From Megaustenia siamemsis (Eukaryota; Mollusca; Gastropoda; Stylommatophora; Ariophantidae): a stretch of 64,000 nt of DNA. The stretch lies in contig JAVIAB010000073.1 in the NCBI GenBank assembly GCA_032433765.1, forward strand, positions 57,322,565 through 57,386,564, written 5' to 3'. The translations under genes were made by a program, and so were the position numbers. The notes below the pieces were generated by a model that was not told where the DNA came from, did not search any database, and saw only the letters and a list, made by a program, of their open reading frames with translations. Below are positions 1 through 12,500 of this stretch, one piece after another; the stretch's first letter is position 1; each line of letters starts with the position of its first letter.

Positions 1-526
1 TCATTACTGCTCTCTATGTTGTTAATTTTTTTAAATATATAATTTTTAACATAACAAATGAGTAATACTCAAAAGGATGTGGGGGGATGGGGAGGGCACA
101 CACATGCAAATGGTATGATTACAATTTTGCAGCCGTAAAAGACAACCCAAATAGTTCTGATCATGTGGCCTAACTCGTTGGCTGCTAGGACAGAGAATTT
201 ATAAAAAACTGTAGAAAGAGAAAGTTGTGGCGAGACACGATTACCTATGAGGTAAGGAACAATATATTATGATAATTAAAAAGTTCAATATTTTCATGCA
301 CTATCAAGCATTTGTATTTGTTTTCTGCTATATAAACCGATTCTACTATCAAGATTAATCTCAAATTCTAAATAACTGACTCAGGATATTCACAAACTTG
401 CATGCAGATATAGTTTAGCCACATCAAACATCTCCCACCCAGACTGAAACATAAACTATGGAGCTCTCATGTTTTGTAACACAGCAGAAATATATCTCTA
501 TTGAATCAATCTCCTTTCCACAAACT
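1..526. other. unassigned AT-rich sequence
   Basis: No coding exon, tRNA-like head or LINE protein could be recognised here. It lies at the left edge, probably in an intron or flank of the ankyrin gene. Confidence 0.4.
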
Positions 527-612
527 GGGCTGAAGTGGTCAGTGACTCACAGCTGACTGCCTGCATCAAGATTAGTGGTAACAAACTGACCTAGATCATA
601 CTTCACCTTTCA
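527..612 (-). repeat. Repeat D copy (short interspersed repeat)
   Basis: The reverse complement shares the core GATGCAAGCAGTCAGCTATG-like block and the following TGACCACTTTCAGTCC-like block with segments near 6.0-6.15, 7.84-7.96 and 11.57-11.70 kb. No coding content was seen. Confidence 0.5.
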
Positions 613-742
613 GCGTTGCCTCTGGAAACACACTAACCAGCCAGGCCAACAAGTAGAATTCAAAGAAGAAAGACAATATGGTACCCACAAATATGCTGAA
701 CCAAAAGGTACAAATATTAAAGCTGTAAACCACTAACAAACT

Positions 743-912
743 TGCCTCTCTCATCAATGTTCTTCTCAGTGTCTCTCTCGGTCTTCCTCTTTTTCTCTTA
801 CCTGTTGTTTCCCACATGAGGGCTTGCTTTGCTATTCGGTTATTATCTCTTCTCATCACATGTCAAACATATGACCATCGTCTTTTCTTTATTACTGAAG
901 ATATTAGTGGTT
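743..912 (-). mobile_element. RTE-A LINE fragment, C-terminal part
   Basis: Minus-strand translation gives the conserved RTE-A C-terminal block (MRRDNNRIAKQAL, then GKRKRGRPRETLRR), as in the longer copies at 1.8 kb and 55.3 kb. The copy is truncated on both sides. Confidence 0.8.
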
Positions 913-962
913 CTTCTTCTTCTTCTTTTCTCTTTTCACTGATACCTGAAAGGTGTTGTGGT

Positions 963-1274
963 TTATATCATTTGTCGTTCTTGTGCTGCTCGAATTGTCT
1001 GAATTAGTGATTTTCCTTTGTTGTTACATGTCTCTGTCACTGCATCTATCCATCTTCTTCTGGGTCTTCCTCTTGGTCTTTTTCCATGCATTCTCGAGAA
1101 GAACGCCCTTGATGGTGATTGGTAAGGATTCATTCTGACCAGGTGGCCAAACCATTTAAGTTGTTGTTGTTCTATATACTCTTGGCAGGGTTTTGTTCCT
1201 ACTATTTTTCTTATGGTTTCATTTGGTATTCTATCTCTTCTTGTGTTGTTTGTTACTTTTCTCAAGCAATGCAT
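963..1274 (-). pseudogene. RTE-like LINE C-terminal fragment (third family)
   Basis: An open frame of 103 codons contains a WFGHLVRM motif followed by GKRPRGRPRRRW, typical of the region downstream of the reverse transcriptase in RTE-type LINEs. It differs from RTE-A and RTE-B copies. No tail or target duplication was identified. Confidence 0.7.
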
Positions 1275-1329
1275 AGTGGTTGAATGGCGATTTTTTCACT
1301 AATATACTAAGATAAAAAATTGTAAACTA

Positions 1330-1566
1330 AAATTCTTCTACTTTCCCTCCTCATTTGCCTTTCAGTGTAGAGGAGAGATAATTTGCAGTCTTTTGCTTTT
1401 CTGCTGCTGTTGTGTTTCCTAGTGCTTCTAGTATTCCATCTATACATCTTTTTCGTGGTCAACCCTTGGGTCTGGTGTTCTTGCAATGCTTATTGAAGGC
1501 TAGTTGTGTTGTGTTTTGATCACTCTGCCTTGTCACACGGCCAAACCATTTTATCTGTTGTTTCCT
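1330..1566 (-). mobile_element. RTE-B LINE, 3' part split by RTE-A insertion
   Basis: This is the 3' end of an RTE-B copy whose 5' part continues at 4329-5150. The minus strand reads IKWFG/HV-type C-terminal sequence and then the tail block that ends CTGAAAGGCAAATGAGGA. The break falls inside the TATAAGGAAACAACAG block, which is continuous in the uninterrupted RTE-B copy at 49.8-50.7 kb. Confidence 0.8.
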
Positions 1567-1660
1567 TATATCTATTGACCTTTCGAGCCGTAACCGGCCC
1601 ATAGGGCGTAGACCAAGATACACCTTCTCCTATATGAATTTTTGTTCTAGCAGTTTTCTT

Positions 1661-1774
1661 CAACTTTTCAGAAAACTGCTAGAACAAAAAATCCATATAG
1701 GAGAAGGTGTATCTTGGTCTACGCCCTATGGGCCGGTTACGGCTCGAAAGGTCAATAGATAGATAGATAGATAG
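1661..1774 (+). mobile_element. RTE-A 3' tail microcopy inserted in RTE-A tail
   Basis: A plus-strand RTE-A tail (ACTGCTAGAAC to the GATA run) is inserted in the minus-strand tail of the larger RTE-A copy. It is bordered by a TTTTCTT direct repeat and faces its host copy across about 11 bp, forming a palindrome. Confidence 0.75.
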
Positions 1775-1781
1775 TTTTCTT

Positions 1782-4253
1782 TTAAAGATATTTTATCAAA
1801 TCTCGCCATCTGTCTCTGTTCTGTGCAAGCAGTTCTATCTCATTGAGGGAGCCGATTCCTGCTGCTCTTGCCTCTCTCATCAATGTTCTTCTCAGTGTCT
1901 CCCTGGGTCTTCCTCTTTTTCTTTTACCTGTTGTTTCCCATATGAGGGCTTGCTTTGCTATTCGATTATTATCTCTTCTCATCACATGTCCAACGTATGA
2001 CCATCGTCTTTTCTTTATTACTGAAGATATTAGTGGTTGATTGGCGATTTCTCTAATTTCCTCGTTTGTTTTGAATTCGTTCCACGCTATACCAAGTATT
2101 TTCCTTAGACATTTATTTTCGAATGCGTTCAACTTTGTTTCTATATCTCTTGTTGTTTTCCAGCTTTCACACGCATACGTAAGGGTTGATAGTACATTTG
2201 ATTTGAATAGCCTAAGTTTTGTGTTTGTGCTAATGAGTTTTGATTTCCACAACTTTTCAAGGCTTCTGAAAGACATTGCTGCTTTAGCCAGTCTGATTCT
2301 AATTTCTTTGCTCGTATCCCCTTCTCGATCAATGTGACTTCCAAGATAGATGAAGTGATCGATCTATTCTACTGGTTTGTTTTCCATGTATATTTTGTCA
2401 CTTGTTGGAATTAAACTTTTCATGACTTTAGTCTTTTCATGATTGACCTCAAGCCCAATTTTGCTGGCTATTGATGATAGTTCATTTGTGTTTTCCTGCA
2501 TCGTTTTTATCTGATTGCTGATGAGAACTATGTCATCAGCAAAGTCCAGGTCCTCCAAATGGTCTCCTTGTATCCATTCGATGCCTTTATTACCAGTGCA
2601 GCATTTCTTCATTATGAAGTCCATAACAATTCCAAATAACAAGGGCGATAAAATACATCCTTGTTTAACCCCAGTTTCTATTGGGAAACATTCGCTCAGT
2701 CCTTCCTCTGTTCGAACTGCACATGTGTAACCATCATACATGTCTTTGATAATATTTATGATTTTTGATGGTAAGCCATATTGCTTCAGAATTTTCCACA
2801 AAGAATCTCTATGAATACTATCAAATGCTTTTTTGAAGTCGATGAAGTTAAGTACAAAAGGTTTTTGCTTTTCAATGTGTTCCTCCAATATAAGTCGTAG
2901 AGTGAAAATGTGGTCAAGACAGCTTCTCCCTTTTCTAAACCCAGCCTGTTCTTCACGCATTACTGTATCTATTGAATCCTTTATTCTATTTAGGATGATT
3001 TTACAGAATAATTTTGAGGCAACTGACAAAAGTGTCACGCCTCTCCAATTGTTACAATCTCTAAGATTGCCCTTTTTTGGGATCTTAACAATGATTCCTT
3101 TTTTCCATTTATGAGGCGTCTTCTCTGTTTTCCAAATGATGTTGAACATTTTTTGGAGATGTATTAAATTATGGCTATCAATTGCCTTGAGGATCTCAGC
3201 TGTTAACTTATCCTCTCCAGCAGCCTTGTTATTGGTCATTAGCTTTAAGGTGGTTTCTATTTCACTCAAGGTGAAGTCATCTAAATTTACATCTAATTCT
3301 GCTGCTGGTGTTTCAGCTTCAAAATCTATTAAACTGTGAGGTAGTGGACGGTTAAGAATTTCTTTGAAGTGTTCCGCCCAACGGGCTTTTATGTCTGCGC
3401 TTGTTGTTAGCATTAATCCAGATTTGTCTAGAATTGGTGTTCCACTGGATGTATAGGTGTTTGTCAGCATCTTTTGTACAGTATAAAGAGTTCTGCTGTC
3501 TCCTGTAATTGCAGCTGTCTCTGCTTTCTCTGCCAAGTTGTCTATATAAGCTCTTGTATCTCTTCTTGCCGAACTTTTCACTTTGTTGTCTAATTCTTTG
3601 TATGTTGCTTTTGCCAGAACCTTTCCAAGATCTGTCTTTACATTAGTCATGGCTCTCTTCGCTACTCTTCTTTCTTTGATGTATTTCCATGTGGTGTCTG
3701 AGATCCAAGCTCGTTTTTCCATTTTCTTCAGTCCAGCACTTGCTTCTGCTGCTGTCATTAGTATTTTGCTCTGTGAGTCCCACATTTCATTGATATCTAA
3801 GTCTATTTCACCAAGTGCTGAATAACAATTACTTAGCTCTATGTTAAACTTTTCCTTTATTGCTTCATCTTTCAGTTTATGACTATCAATTTTATGTGTA
3901 ATTGACCTCTTCTGTTGGTTTCTAAATTTTAATCTTATTTTCCCAATGCACAGGTTGTGGTCACTATTAACATCAGCACCTCTGTATGCTCTTACATCTA
4001 TTAATGATGATCTGAATTGTTGTTTAATACATAGGTGGTCAATTTGATTTGATGTTCTATCATCAGGAGATATCCATGTTGTTTTGTGAATATTTTTATG
4101 TGGAAATAATGTCCCACCTATAACTAAATTTTCTATTAAACATAATTCTATCAATCTTTCTCCATTCTGACTTGTTGTATTACAGCCTTCTCTCCCCATC
4201 ACATGTTCCACTCCTGCGTTATCTTGTCCTACTTTGGCGTTGAAGTCTCCCAT
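1782..4253 (-). pseudogene. RTE-A endonuclease/reverse transcriptase ORF with one stop
   Basis: From the Met before GDFNAKVG at 4253 the frame runs to 1782, about 824 codons, interrupted only by TAG at 2366-2364. Other copies have GAG there (KPVEEIDHF). The catalytic FADD box is intact. Order: endonuclease in about the first 115 residues, a linker, reverse transcriptase at about 330-600, then a C-terminal domain with a GKRKRGRPRETLRR basic block. The protein would make the nick and copy element RNA at the target. It is called a pseudogene because of the stop and the missing 5' end. Confidence 0.85.
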
Positions 4254-4328
4254 TACAATTAAAAGATCGTGTTTTGGTATTTTGTTTATAAGTTGTTGCA
4301 GTTGGTTATAAAAATCATCCTTAACTTC

Positions 4329-5150
4329 CTTATATGGAGGGGGCTATTCCTAGCTTTTTTCTCAGTTCTTAATTTCTTATCTTATCTCTCAGACTGTTTC
4401 CTGTCATTCATCTAACACATTTCATCTCTGTAGAGGTTATTTTTATTATTGTTCTTGCAGCTAGGGTCCAGAACTGGCATTGGTAGCAAAACATTGGGAT
4501 GAAGATTGTATTGTACAGTGCCCATTTTGCTTCTAGAGTTATTTCCTTGTTGGACAATAGTGGTGATAGCTGTCTAATGATTTGACAAGCTTTGATGCAT
4601 CTTGAGTCTATCTCTGCTATTTGTGAATTGTCATTTGTCACTAAACTTCCTATTTATTTGAATTCCTCTACTTGTTTTAGTTGCCTGCCTTCTATAGTTA
4701 TGTTGATGTTCTGCTTATCTTTGGCGACATTCATGACTTCTGTTTTGTTGATGTTGATTTTCATGTTCTATTTTTTGCCTGCGATATTGAGTTTATTTAA
4801 GTGTTCTTGTAGGTCTATTTTTCCATGTATTAGTGCCTGATCGTATGCAAATAAAAGCTCATTGATTTTCTTTCTCTCTAATGGGTTGGCTAACTTGCAT
4901 ATATCGTCCATGCATGTAATAAACAGTAGGGGGACAGTTGCGCACCCCTGTCTTACATCTGATCTAACTTCGAAGTGGTCCGTGTAGCCTGATGCTGTTC
5001 TGATCATGCAGCTGCTGTTGATGTAGAGACTTTTAATTGAGTTGGTTAGATGTTGGCTTACTCTGTATGTTGTTAATATCTCCCACTGTTGTTCTCTATT
5101 TACTCTGTCGAATGCTTTTTAGTGGTCAATGAAAATCACATATATAAAAT
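4329..5150 (-). mobile_element. RTE-B LINE, 5' part of the split copy
   Basis: The minus strand reads degenerate reverse transcriptase (KAFDRVNREQQW, then SDVRQGC) and the following domain (LLSNKEITLEAKWALYNTIF). The YADD box reads AYDQ in this copy. It is 5' truncated at about 5150 inside the reverse transcriptase. Confidence 0.75.
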
Positions 5151-5756
5151 AGCACAAAGAAATGACATGAGTAAAACTGTACACGCTAATCATCATCTGG
5201 TGCTATGCTTGGTGGTATTGGTAACCATGACTCTCCAACCATCACTCTCTTTCACTCAAGTTTCTTACAAATTCCCCTGATGATTTCTCTCAAAGCATGT
5301 TGTTAAACTGTTCTGTATCTTTTCTGGCCTTCCTCTTTCTCTTTTTTCCTCAATCTGTTATGATATTTTTTTTAGTTTTTCTTTCTCATTACATGCCAAA
5401 ATAAAGAAGACTGTTTTCTTTTGATACCAGAGCTTGAAAGCTTTCTTTTTGTGTTCCAACCTCTGTCAGGCTCTTTTGTTTTTTTTTTTTTTGAGCTGCC
5501 CATTATTCTTAACATACTTCTGCAAAAACCTCATTTCATCTTCATTGCATATCAAACAGCTCCAAAATGCTCAACTCCATTACTCTGGTCTTCTTCCAGA
5601 ATGCAGCTACTGACAATCCCAGTAATTGTCACAGCTGCCATGGGCTAGTGAACACCATGAAGATGGTATCAGCTCAAATACACGAAACTCCATAGAACTA
5701 AAGATCTTGAATCATTTTTTTTATTTTAATTTTATTTTATTTATTTATTTTCGCGC
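5151..5756. other. unassigned sequence
   Basis: No ankyrin exon or recognisable transposon protein was found on either strand. It contains T-rich runs only. Confidence 0.35.
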
Positions 5757-5770
5757 GGGGGGGGGGGGGG
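5757..5770. repeat. poly-G run
   Basis: Fourteen consecutive G follow TCGCGC. Runs like this are prone to sequencing error. Confidence 0.9.
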
Positions 5771-5989
5771 CTGTCTACTTTGCTATTCAACCTTTAACTG
5801 CCAAGGATTTCCACATACAAAGATTGGCTCTATAAGCACTGAATAGCTATTTTTATCACTTTGACAAAATGCCTTTAATTATTTTTTCTAGCCTGTAAGG
5901 CAGCAGGTGCTTTGAAATCAGTTTTAGTTCTCCTAGGTCAACTATCAACCAAAACTACCGAGTCTGAGTGGCACCTACCCGAATTCTGG

Positions 5990-6145
5990 TGTTAAAGAGC
6001 CATTTGTATCTTACTTGCTTGGTCACGCTTCCTGGAGCACATTGAGGTGATAACATTAGGATCTTCATCAGTTCTGATTCACTGATACTGATGCAAGCAG
6101 TCAGCTATGAGTTGCTGACCACTTTCAGTCCAGGTGTTTACATCT
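5990..6145 (+). repeat. Repeat D copy
   Basis: Contains AGGATCTTCATCAGTTCTG and the GATGCAAGCAGTCAGCTATG block, repeated with divergence at 7.84-7.96 and 11.57-11.70 kb and in reverse at 0.53-0.61 kb. Confidence 0.55.
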
Positions 6146-6423
6146 TAACATCAGGAAAATTATATTAAATTAAATCGGAGATATATGCAGCACTTTTAAC
6201 AACTGTACAAGAATATAACGCTTTGAAGCTACCATGTTGCTCACATAAAAACAATGTGAGCAATTGTAAATTAAACTGTACATAAAACAGCATCTAAAAA
6301 CAGCATTAGAACAACATACTAACAAGAAACTATAAACTGTAAATTCATCTAAAATAGCAGTCCATTGTCATGACACTACAGAAATCTTCGCAGCACACAT
6401 GAAATAGTATCCTTATAACTTAC

Positions 6424-6537
6424 CCTGCCTAATTGCAGCATGTATTGGAGCCCAATGTGTTCTATCTGCCAGGTTTACATCACAACCTGATTCTATAAGA
6501 ACATCTGCCACTTCTGTGTGATTCTGTGAAATGGCCT
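6424..6537 (-). CDS. ankyrin gene exon 6 (last one found)
   Basis: The 114-nt exon is preceded by ATATTTCAG and followed by GTAAGT. It encodes EAISQNHTEVADVLIESGCD and the start of another repeat (HWAPIHAAIRQG). It leaves in phase 1, so the frame must continue to an exon not found in the window. Confidence 0.88.
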
Positions 6538-9500
6538 CTGAAATATGTTAAGGAAAAACCATGATTTATTACAACAAAGTAATAAAATATATGTCTATTT
6601 GTCTATCTTTGATTAATCCTGGGCATGTGAGAGTCTAAAATAAGAACAGCTGATGGGTTAACATTGAAGACATCTTGCTTCATTTTTCATTCATCTAAAA
6701 TATCAAAGACAGGGGCAGTTTGTGGTCTTTAGCTTTTAGATTGGCATTTGTGCTGTTACATTTCCAAGAGTTTATTTTTCTAGTATTCTGTCTATCTATT
6801 TTTTTCTAGGACATCCTCTGTTGTTTTCACACTATATTTTTATTGTGTGGATTTTGTTTAGTAGTTTATGTCTTGTTACATGGTCAAACCATTCGATTTC
6901 TTGTTTATCTATATATTCTACAGCTGGAGGGATCCCTAAATTCTTTTCTCTGAGTTCTTCACTTCTACTATTGTTTCTTAAGCTGGATCTACTGTCTCGT
7001 ATTTCGTTTGAATGATAGTTAAACTTATTGACTGTTGTACACTTTAGCATCCAAGTTTGATATTGAAAACACAATGTTGGGAAAAAATGTTGTTGATATA
7101 TTTTTCTATTGTGATTTCTTCATTGGCCAAAATAATATGAGGCACATGCTACACTGAAGATACCCACATTAATTATTAATTTGTACTCAAGCATGAAATG
7201 AATAAGACTAGATGATAAGTGAAAAGGATAAAAGTTTAATTAGTAAGACTACTGGAACCATCAGCATGCATATTCACCATATGCTGAAAGAGACATAAAT
7301 TTTGACACAACCCTCATGTTCTATTAAATCTTCCATTACACAAATATGGAGTATAGTCTTGGTCAGCATTGGTTCACTAACTCTTGTGACAGCAGTTATC
7401 TATGAGTAGCAGATGTTATCAGCTCATGTACTGTGCATCTCAAGTCCCACTTCATTACATTCATACCAATTTCTCTTATATACAATTGGTGATCTATGCT
7501 TGATATCTCTCATTATCATACAGCATGTCACTCAGGTGGTTCAAAGACAGCATTACTCTACTCTTATAAAGAAAAGATATCTGGAGTACATGATGTATTA
7601 TTTATTTGTTCTCTAGATAATGTGCTATGTTGTTTGAAAGATCTTTCTCTTTTTCTTCATTCATTTGAAGGCTACTCCTCATTGCCCATGTTTTAAAGGA
7701 TGTTAATCTGGTATAGATGCATTATCTTATTGCTTACATTCAATACAAATTTTAAACACTGCGCGTCTAACTTCAGCTAAAATTGTTTTAGTACAAGATT
7801 GCCACATTTCGTCTTCAATCCTTACTCACTTGGCCAGACTGGTAGTTTTTTTCCAGGTCCACATCAGGGAGGTGTAAGATCTTGATCAGTTTTAGTTCAC
7901 TGATCTTGGCATAAATGATCAGCTATGAGTTGATGACCACTTCCACCCCAGTTACTTTTGTAGTCTTATGCTCTTTTGAAAGACAGATTAGGTTATTGTA
8001 CACACAGCAATTGTCTGCGGTGACCTGTTCTCAATCTGAAGAAGGCCACTTGGCCTCCCCTTGATAAGGAGTGGCAAGTTTTTGTTAAGTCACACATTTG
8101 TTTAAATGTTTAGTGTGAAGTAGAATTTATTTCACACCTACCAATTAAAGGAGTACATCCTCTTACAGTAGAAAGATTCAGGTCTGCTTTGTACTTAATG
8201 AGTTCATGAAGAATCTCTACATGTCCATTTATGGCAGCTTCATAAACTGCACTTCTTCCCTGCTGACTTTGTTTGTTCACACTGGCACCTGCAGCAAGAA
8301 ATTCAGCTCAAATCAATCAATGAGACATTTATGTATTAAAGTAATAAAACCATATTTATATCTGGAAAAAAAATAATTTTAAAATAATAAATCTTAATCT
8401 CGTTTATATAATTTTGGCAAATATTTTGCCCTCATGGCTCAGCAGTGAGATGTCACGGTATTTAATTATATTACATTTCAGCCAAAGAGAAATAATACTC
8501 ATTTATAATACTTCTGTTATAAATAAGGTAAATTTTTCAAGTGTTTTAATATAAACTTATCCACTTATTTAGCCAAACAAAATTAGCGTGAACCGCATAA
8601 TCAAGAAAACCCTGCATTAACCTGCTTTGATGTGATTGATGATGTTATACAAATATGAAGAAAAAAAAGATTATGTTGTTGGAACTATCCAGACCATACT
8701 CCACCTCTCTGCAGTGCTGAAGTCAACATATGAAAGGCACACATATCACAGTTCTACTGGAAATAACACATACATGCCCACTCAATGTCCTTTTAAGGAC
8801 GGATGACAAAGAGATCTAACTTTTCCTTGGGTCATCAGGTGAACGCAATCAAGCAAATGAAATATATTTATTATAGTGAACCTCCAAGACCAGATTAAAT
8901 AACTACTGCTTAGTTATATTTACTATTTAATAATACCTCCTTTTAATAGCCCTCTTACAACTTCAGCATGGCCTGCTTCTACTGCTGCCATAAGTGGTGT
9001 TTTATGGGTGAGGTCTCCCCAGTCAGGATCAGCCCCTGCTTCAATCAGCTGATGCACCATAGCAGCATTGCCTGACCTTGAGACACAATACAAAGGTGTT
9101 TGCCCTTTTTCATTGTGCAGATTTGTATCACACTTTGCTGATAGAAGGATCTAATTTAAAAAAAAAAAAAAAAACAATACAAATGAACAAAAGATATTAA
9201 AATAATGATGTATTACCGCATTGTTTCAATTTACATGCAGTTCTTCACTTTTTTCAACATAATAAGTAGGAAATTGAGTTGATGTATTTTTACCACTATC
9301 AGTGCGGAACAGCTAAAAAGAGCAACAAGGAAATTCTCAGAGAGACCAAATCAAAAAGGGAACTCCTAAACAAACATCAGAAAGAAACAATAAACATTTC
9401 TTAGGCACATCATGAGAAGAGGAAAGTTGGAGTACATGGTTACAACTGTATGAGAGTTCCAAAAAAGAGAAAAGATACTAGATAGCTTGGTGTCATGGCA

Positions 9501-12500
9501 TGGAAAAAGAGTAAGCAACAAATTAGATACGATGTACTGTGGATAAAAAATTGTGGAAGAAAATGATCTCCTATGCCAACTGGTATGGCACATGATAATG
9601 ATGAAAGTGCGTTTTAAGGGAAATTGTATTTTTTAAATATATAATGGAATGACCTCATTACCTCATTATGGTTACGACTAAAATATATATTGTAATGCAA
9701 TAGTATAGTATAGGACAGGACAGGACAGGACAGGACAGGACAGGACAAGACAAGACAAGACAAGACAAGACAAGACAAGACAATAATATAATATAATATA
9801 ATATAATATAATATAATATAATATAATATAATATAATATAATATAATATAATATAATATAATATAATATAATATAATATAATATAATATAATATAATATA
9901 ATATAATATAATATAATATAATATAATATAATATAATATAATATAATATAATAATATAATATAATATAATATAATATAATATAATATAATATAATATAAT
10001 ATAATATAATATAATATAATATAATATAATATATATAATATAATATAATATAATATAATATAATATAATATAATATAATATAATATAATATAATATAATA
10101 TAATATAATATATATAATATAATATAATATAATATAATATAATATAATATAATATAATATAATATAATATAATATAATATAATATAATATAATATAATAT
10201 AATATAATATAATATAATATAATATAATATAATATAATATAATAATATAATATAATATAATATAATATAATATAATATAATATAATATAATATAATATAA
10301 TATAATATATATAATATAATATAATATAATATAATATAATATAATATAATATAATATAATATAATATAATATAATATAATATAATATAATATAATATAAT
10401 ATAATATATATATATAATATAATATGTAATGTAATGTAATGTAATTAAAAAGCACTGGCAAGAAAATGTTTAGCATTTAAATGTGACATACATTAAACCC
10501 AAAAAATGTAAAGAAAATGAAGCAAACAAAAATGATCCAGCTTGTTCAATTAACAAACACACAACTAGAAAGAGACAAGCTATTAATTTGCTCATTCACT
10601 ATGAAAATGAGAGCTTAAACTTGTTTCACTAAGATCCAACACAAACAAATATTAATTGTTTACGATGAATGATGATATCGTATGGCAGGGAACAGCTGGC
10701 TGTGTTCACTTTCTGTGCGGTTTCGTCTTGTCTTTTGGCATGTGCTGAGACTGCTATGATGGGGACTACAGCTACCTTTCTTTGTTTGGTATATATGAGT
10801 TAGTAATTCGGATGATTCCATTGGCACGGGCGGTTGAGCAATTATGGATTTTAATTTGTTTGCAGTGATATGGGGACTACAACTACCTTTCTTTGTTTGG
10901 TATATATGAGTTAGTAATTCGGATGATTCCATTGGCACGGGCGGTTGAGCAATTATGGATTTTAATTTGTTTGCAGTGATACCAGGGCCTTCCATAACCA
11001 AAGAACCAAACAAATATTGCCATTCTCTTGATTACTATTTGTGAAATATTTTTAGAATAAACTTTTTCATTTTTATTTGGCTTATAATTACCTCTCTTTA
11101 TCTTCTTCTTGTCTTTAAACTCCCTGTGGTGCACTGGTCTCCAACTTTCTAAGCTGTTATGTTTGTTGCCATTCTCATAAGTTGATCCATGTCTTCCCTA
11201 TATTCAAATTCTTCATCTCTATTTCCTCCTGTCTTTTCCAAGAATGTTTTGAACTCCCACCTTCTCCCCCTCCCCACAGGGGAAGAAAAAAAAAACAAAA
11301 AAAAACTCTTACTTGGCTTTCACAGCATATGTCCTTTCAAGCACCAGTGTCTTTGTCCATCTCTTTGTCCTCTGGTGTTCATCTAGTATTTTCTATACTC
11401 TTCTTCATCATCCACCTTAAACGAATGTTAAATAATGAGAGTTGCATCATGGTTTACAGTAACCTGTGACATCTGTTTCTTTCAGTCAAAATTATTCAAC
11501 TTCAGTACAATATTTTTGGATACCAAGTTTTCTCTCTGTGTTTCATTTTCACTTGAAAAGGCTGGTTAGTTTGTTTTCTGAGCCAGCATGGAGATGTGGA
11601 GTAGGATCTTCATCAACTATGATTTACTAACCCCCAACACAAGCAACCAGCAATGACTCACTGACTACTTTCAGTCCCTGTGATATCTAGAGTCTTGACC
11701 AAGTGGATCAATGAAATTTTAAGGAAATTTTAATAAATAAGCACAATCAATTGTTTACCTTACCTTTGCGATGTCTAAAAAGCCTTTGTAAGCACTAGCA
11801 TTGAGTGGTGTGTTACCAGATGCATTCTGTGAATTGACATCAGCACCATTGTTAATCAGCAAAACAGCTACCTCTCCAAAGCCTCTCCAGCAAGCCATAT
11901 TTAACAAAGAGTTTCCATCTGCATTTGTCTGATTGACATTTGCCCCCTGGGATTGAAGTAAAAAAAATTGTAATACAAGGGCATGTTCAATTACATATAA
12001 CTGGCATTATTTACTTCACTAAATTTTCTTACACTAAAATAATATTGGCCAAATATGTTTTACAGGAGCTGTGATTGCTCATTTGTTAGTCAACTGGAAC
12101 ATGCAAAATTCAGTTCCTAGTCTCTAGGGACTTCACCAGAGGTGAAAACAGGAGAATGAAAAAAAAATATGGAAATTTGAGTATTAGATTAGTATTAGAT
12201 AAATCTAAATTCTTGAAAGATAATGGAGCTCTGAATACTGAAGAGAAAAGTCAAAGCAAATAAATGATTATTTTCTCATATACTATTGGTTTACAATAAT
12301 ATAGATGGACAAATTAAGTGAATAAAAAAGAAGAAGTATATATAATATTGTCTTAAATGCACACAAAGATACCTTAGAAATGAGAATAGAGCAGATCTCT
12401 GGAGATCCCTGACATACTGCAAGCTGTAGTGAAGTTTGGCCATTGTACTGAAAGTCAACATCAAAATCAGAACTCAAAATGTTTCCAACTAGTACAACAT

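Larger units (their letters stand above)
1567..4328 (-). mobile_element. RTE-A LINE, near full length, inserted in RTE-B
   Basis: The best RTE-A copy. On the minus strand it encodes an AP-endonuclease (GDFNAKVG, NQIDHL, NSDHNL), a reverse transcriptase (KKAFDSIHRDSL, GVKQGCILSP, FADDIVLIS) and a C-terminal region ending WRDLIKYL. The 3' end carries the family tail (CGGCTCGAAAGGTCAATAG). It lacks the first part of the endonuclease, so it is 5' truncated. The sequence ATATAAGGAA borders it on both sides and looks like its target-site duplication. It sits inside an RTE-B copy of the same orientation. Confidence 0.88.

Noticed and set aside
1843..2040. plus-strand ORFs with MREPIPAALASL
   Set aside because: Antisense shadows of the RTE-A C-terminal region. 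The same shadow appears at every RTE-A copy.
9692..10445. CRISPR-like array
   Set aside because: No spacers; it is a simple 5-bp satellite in eukaryotic DNA.
9658..10476. 272-codon ORF of repeated ILYYI
   Set aside because: It is the reverse strand of a 5-bp repeat that happens to lack stops. No protein meaning.
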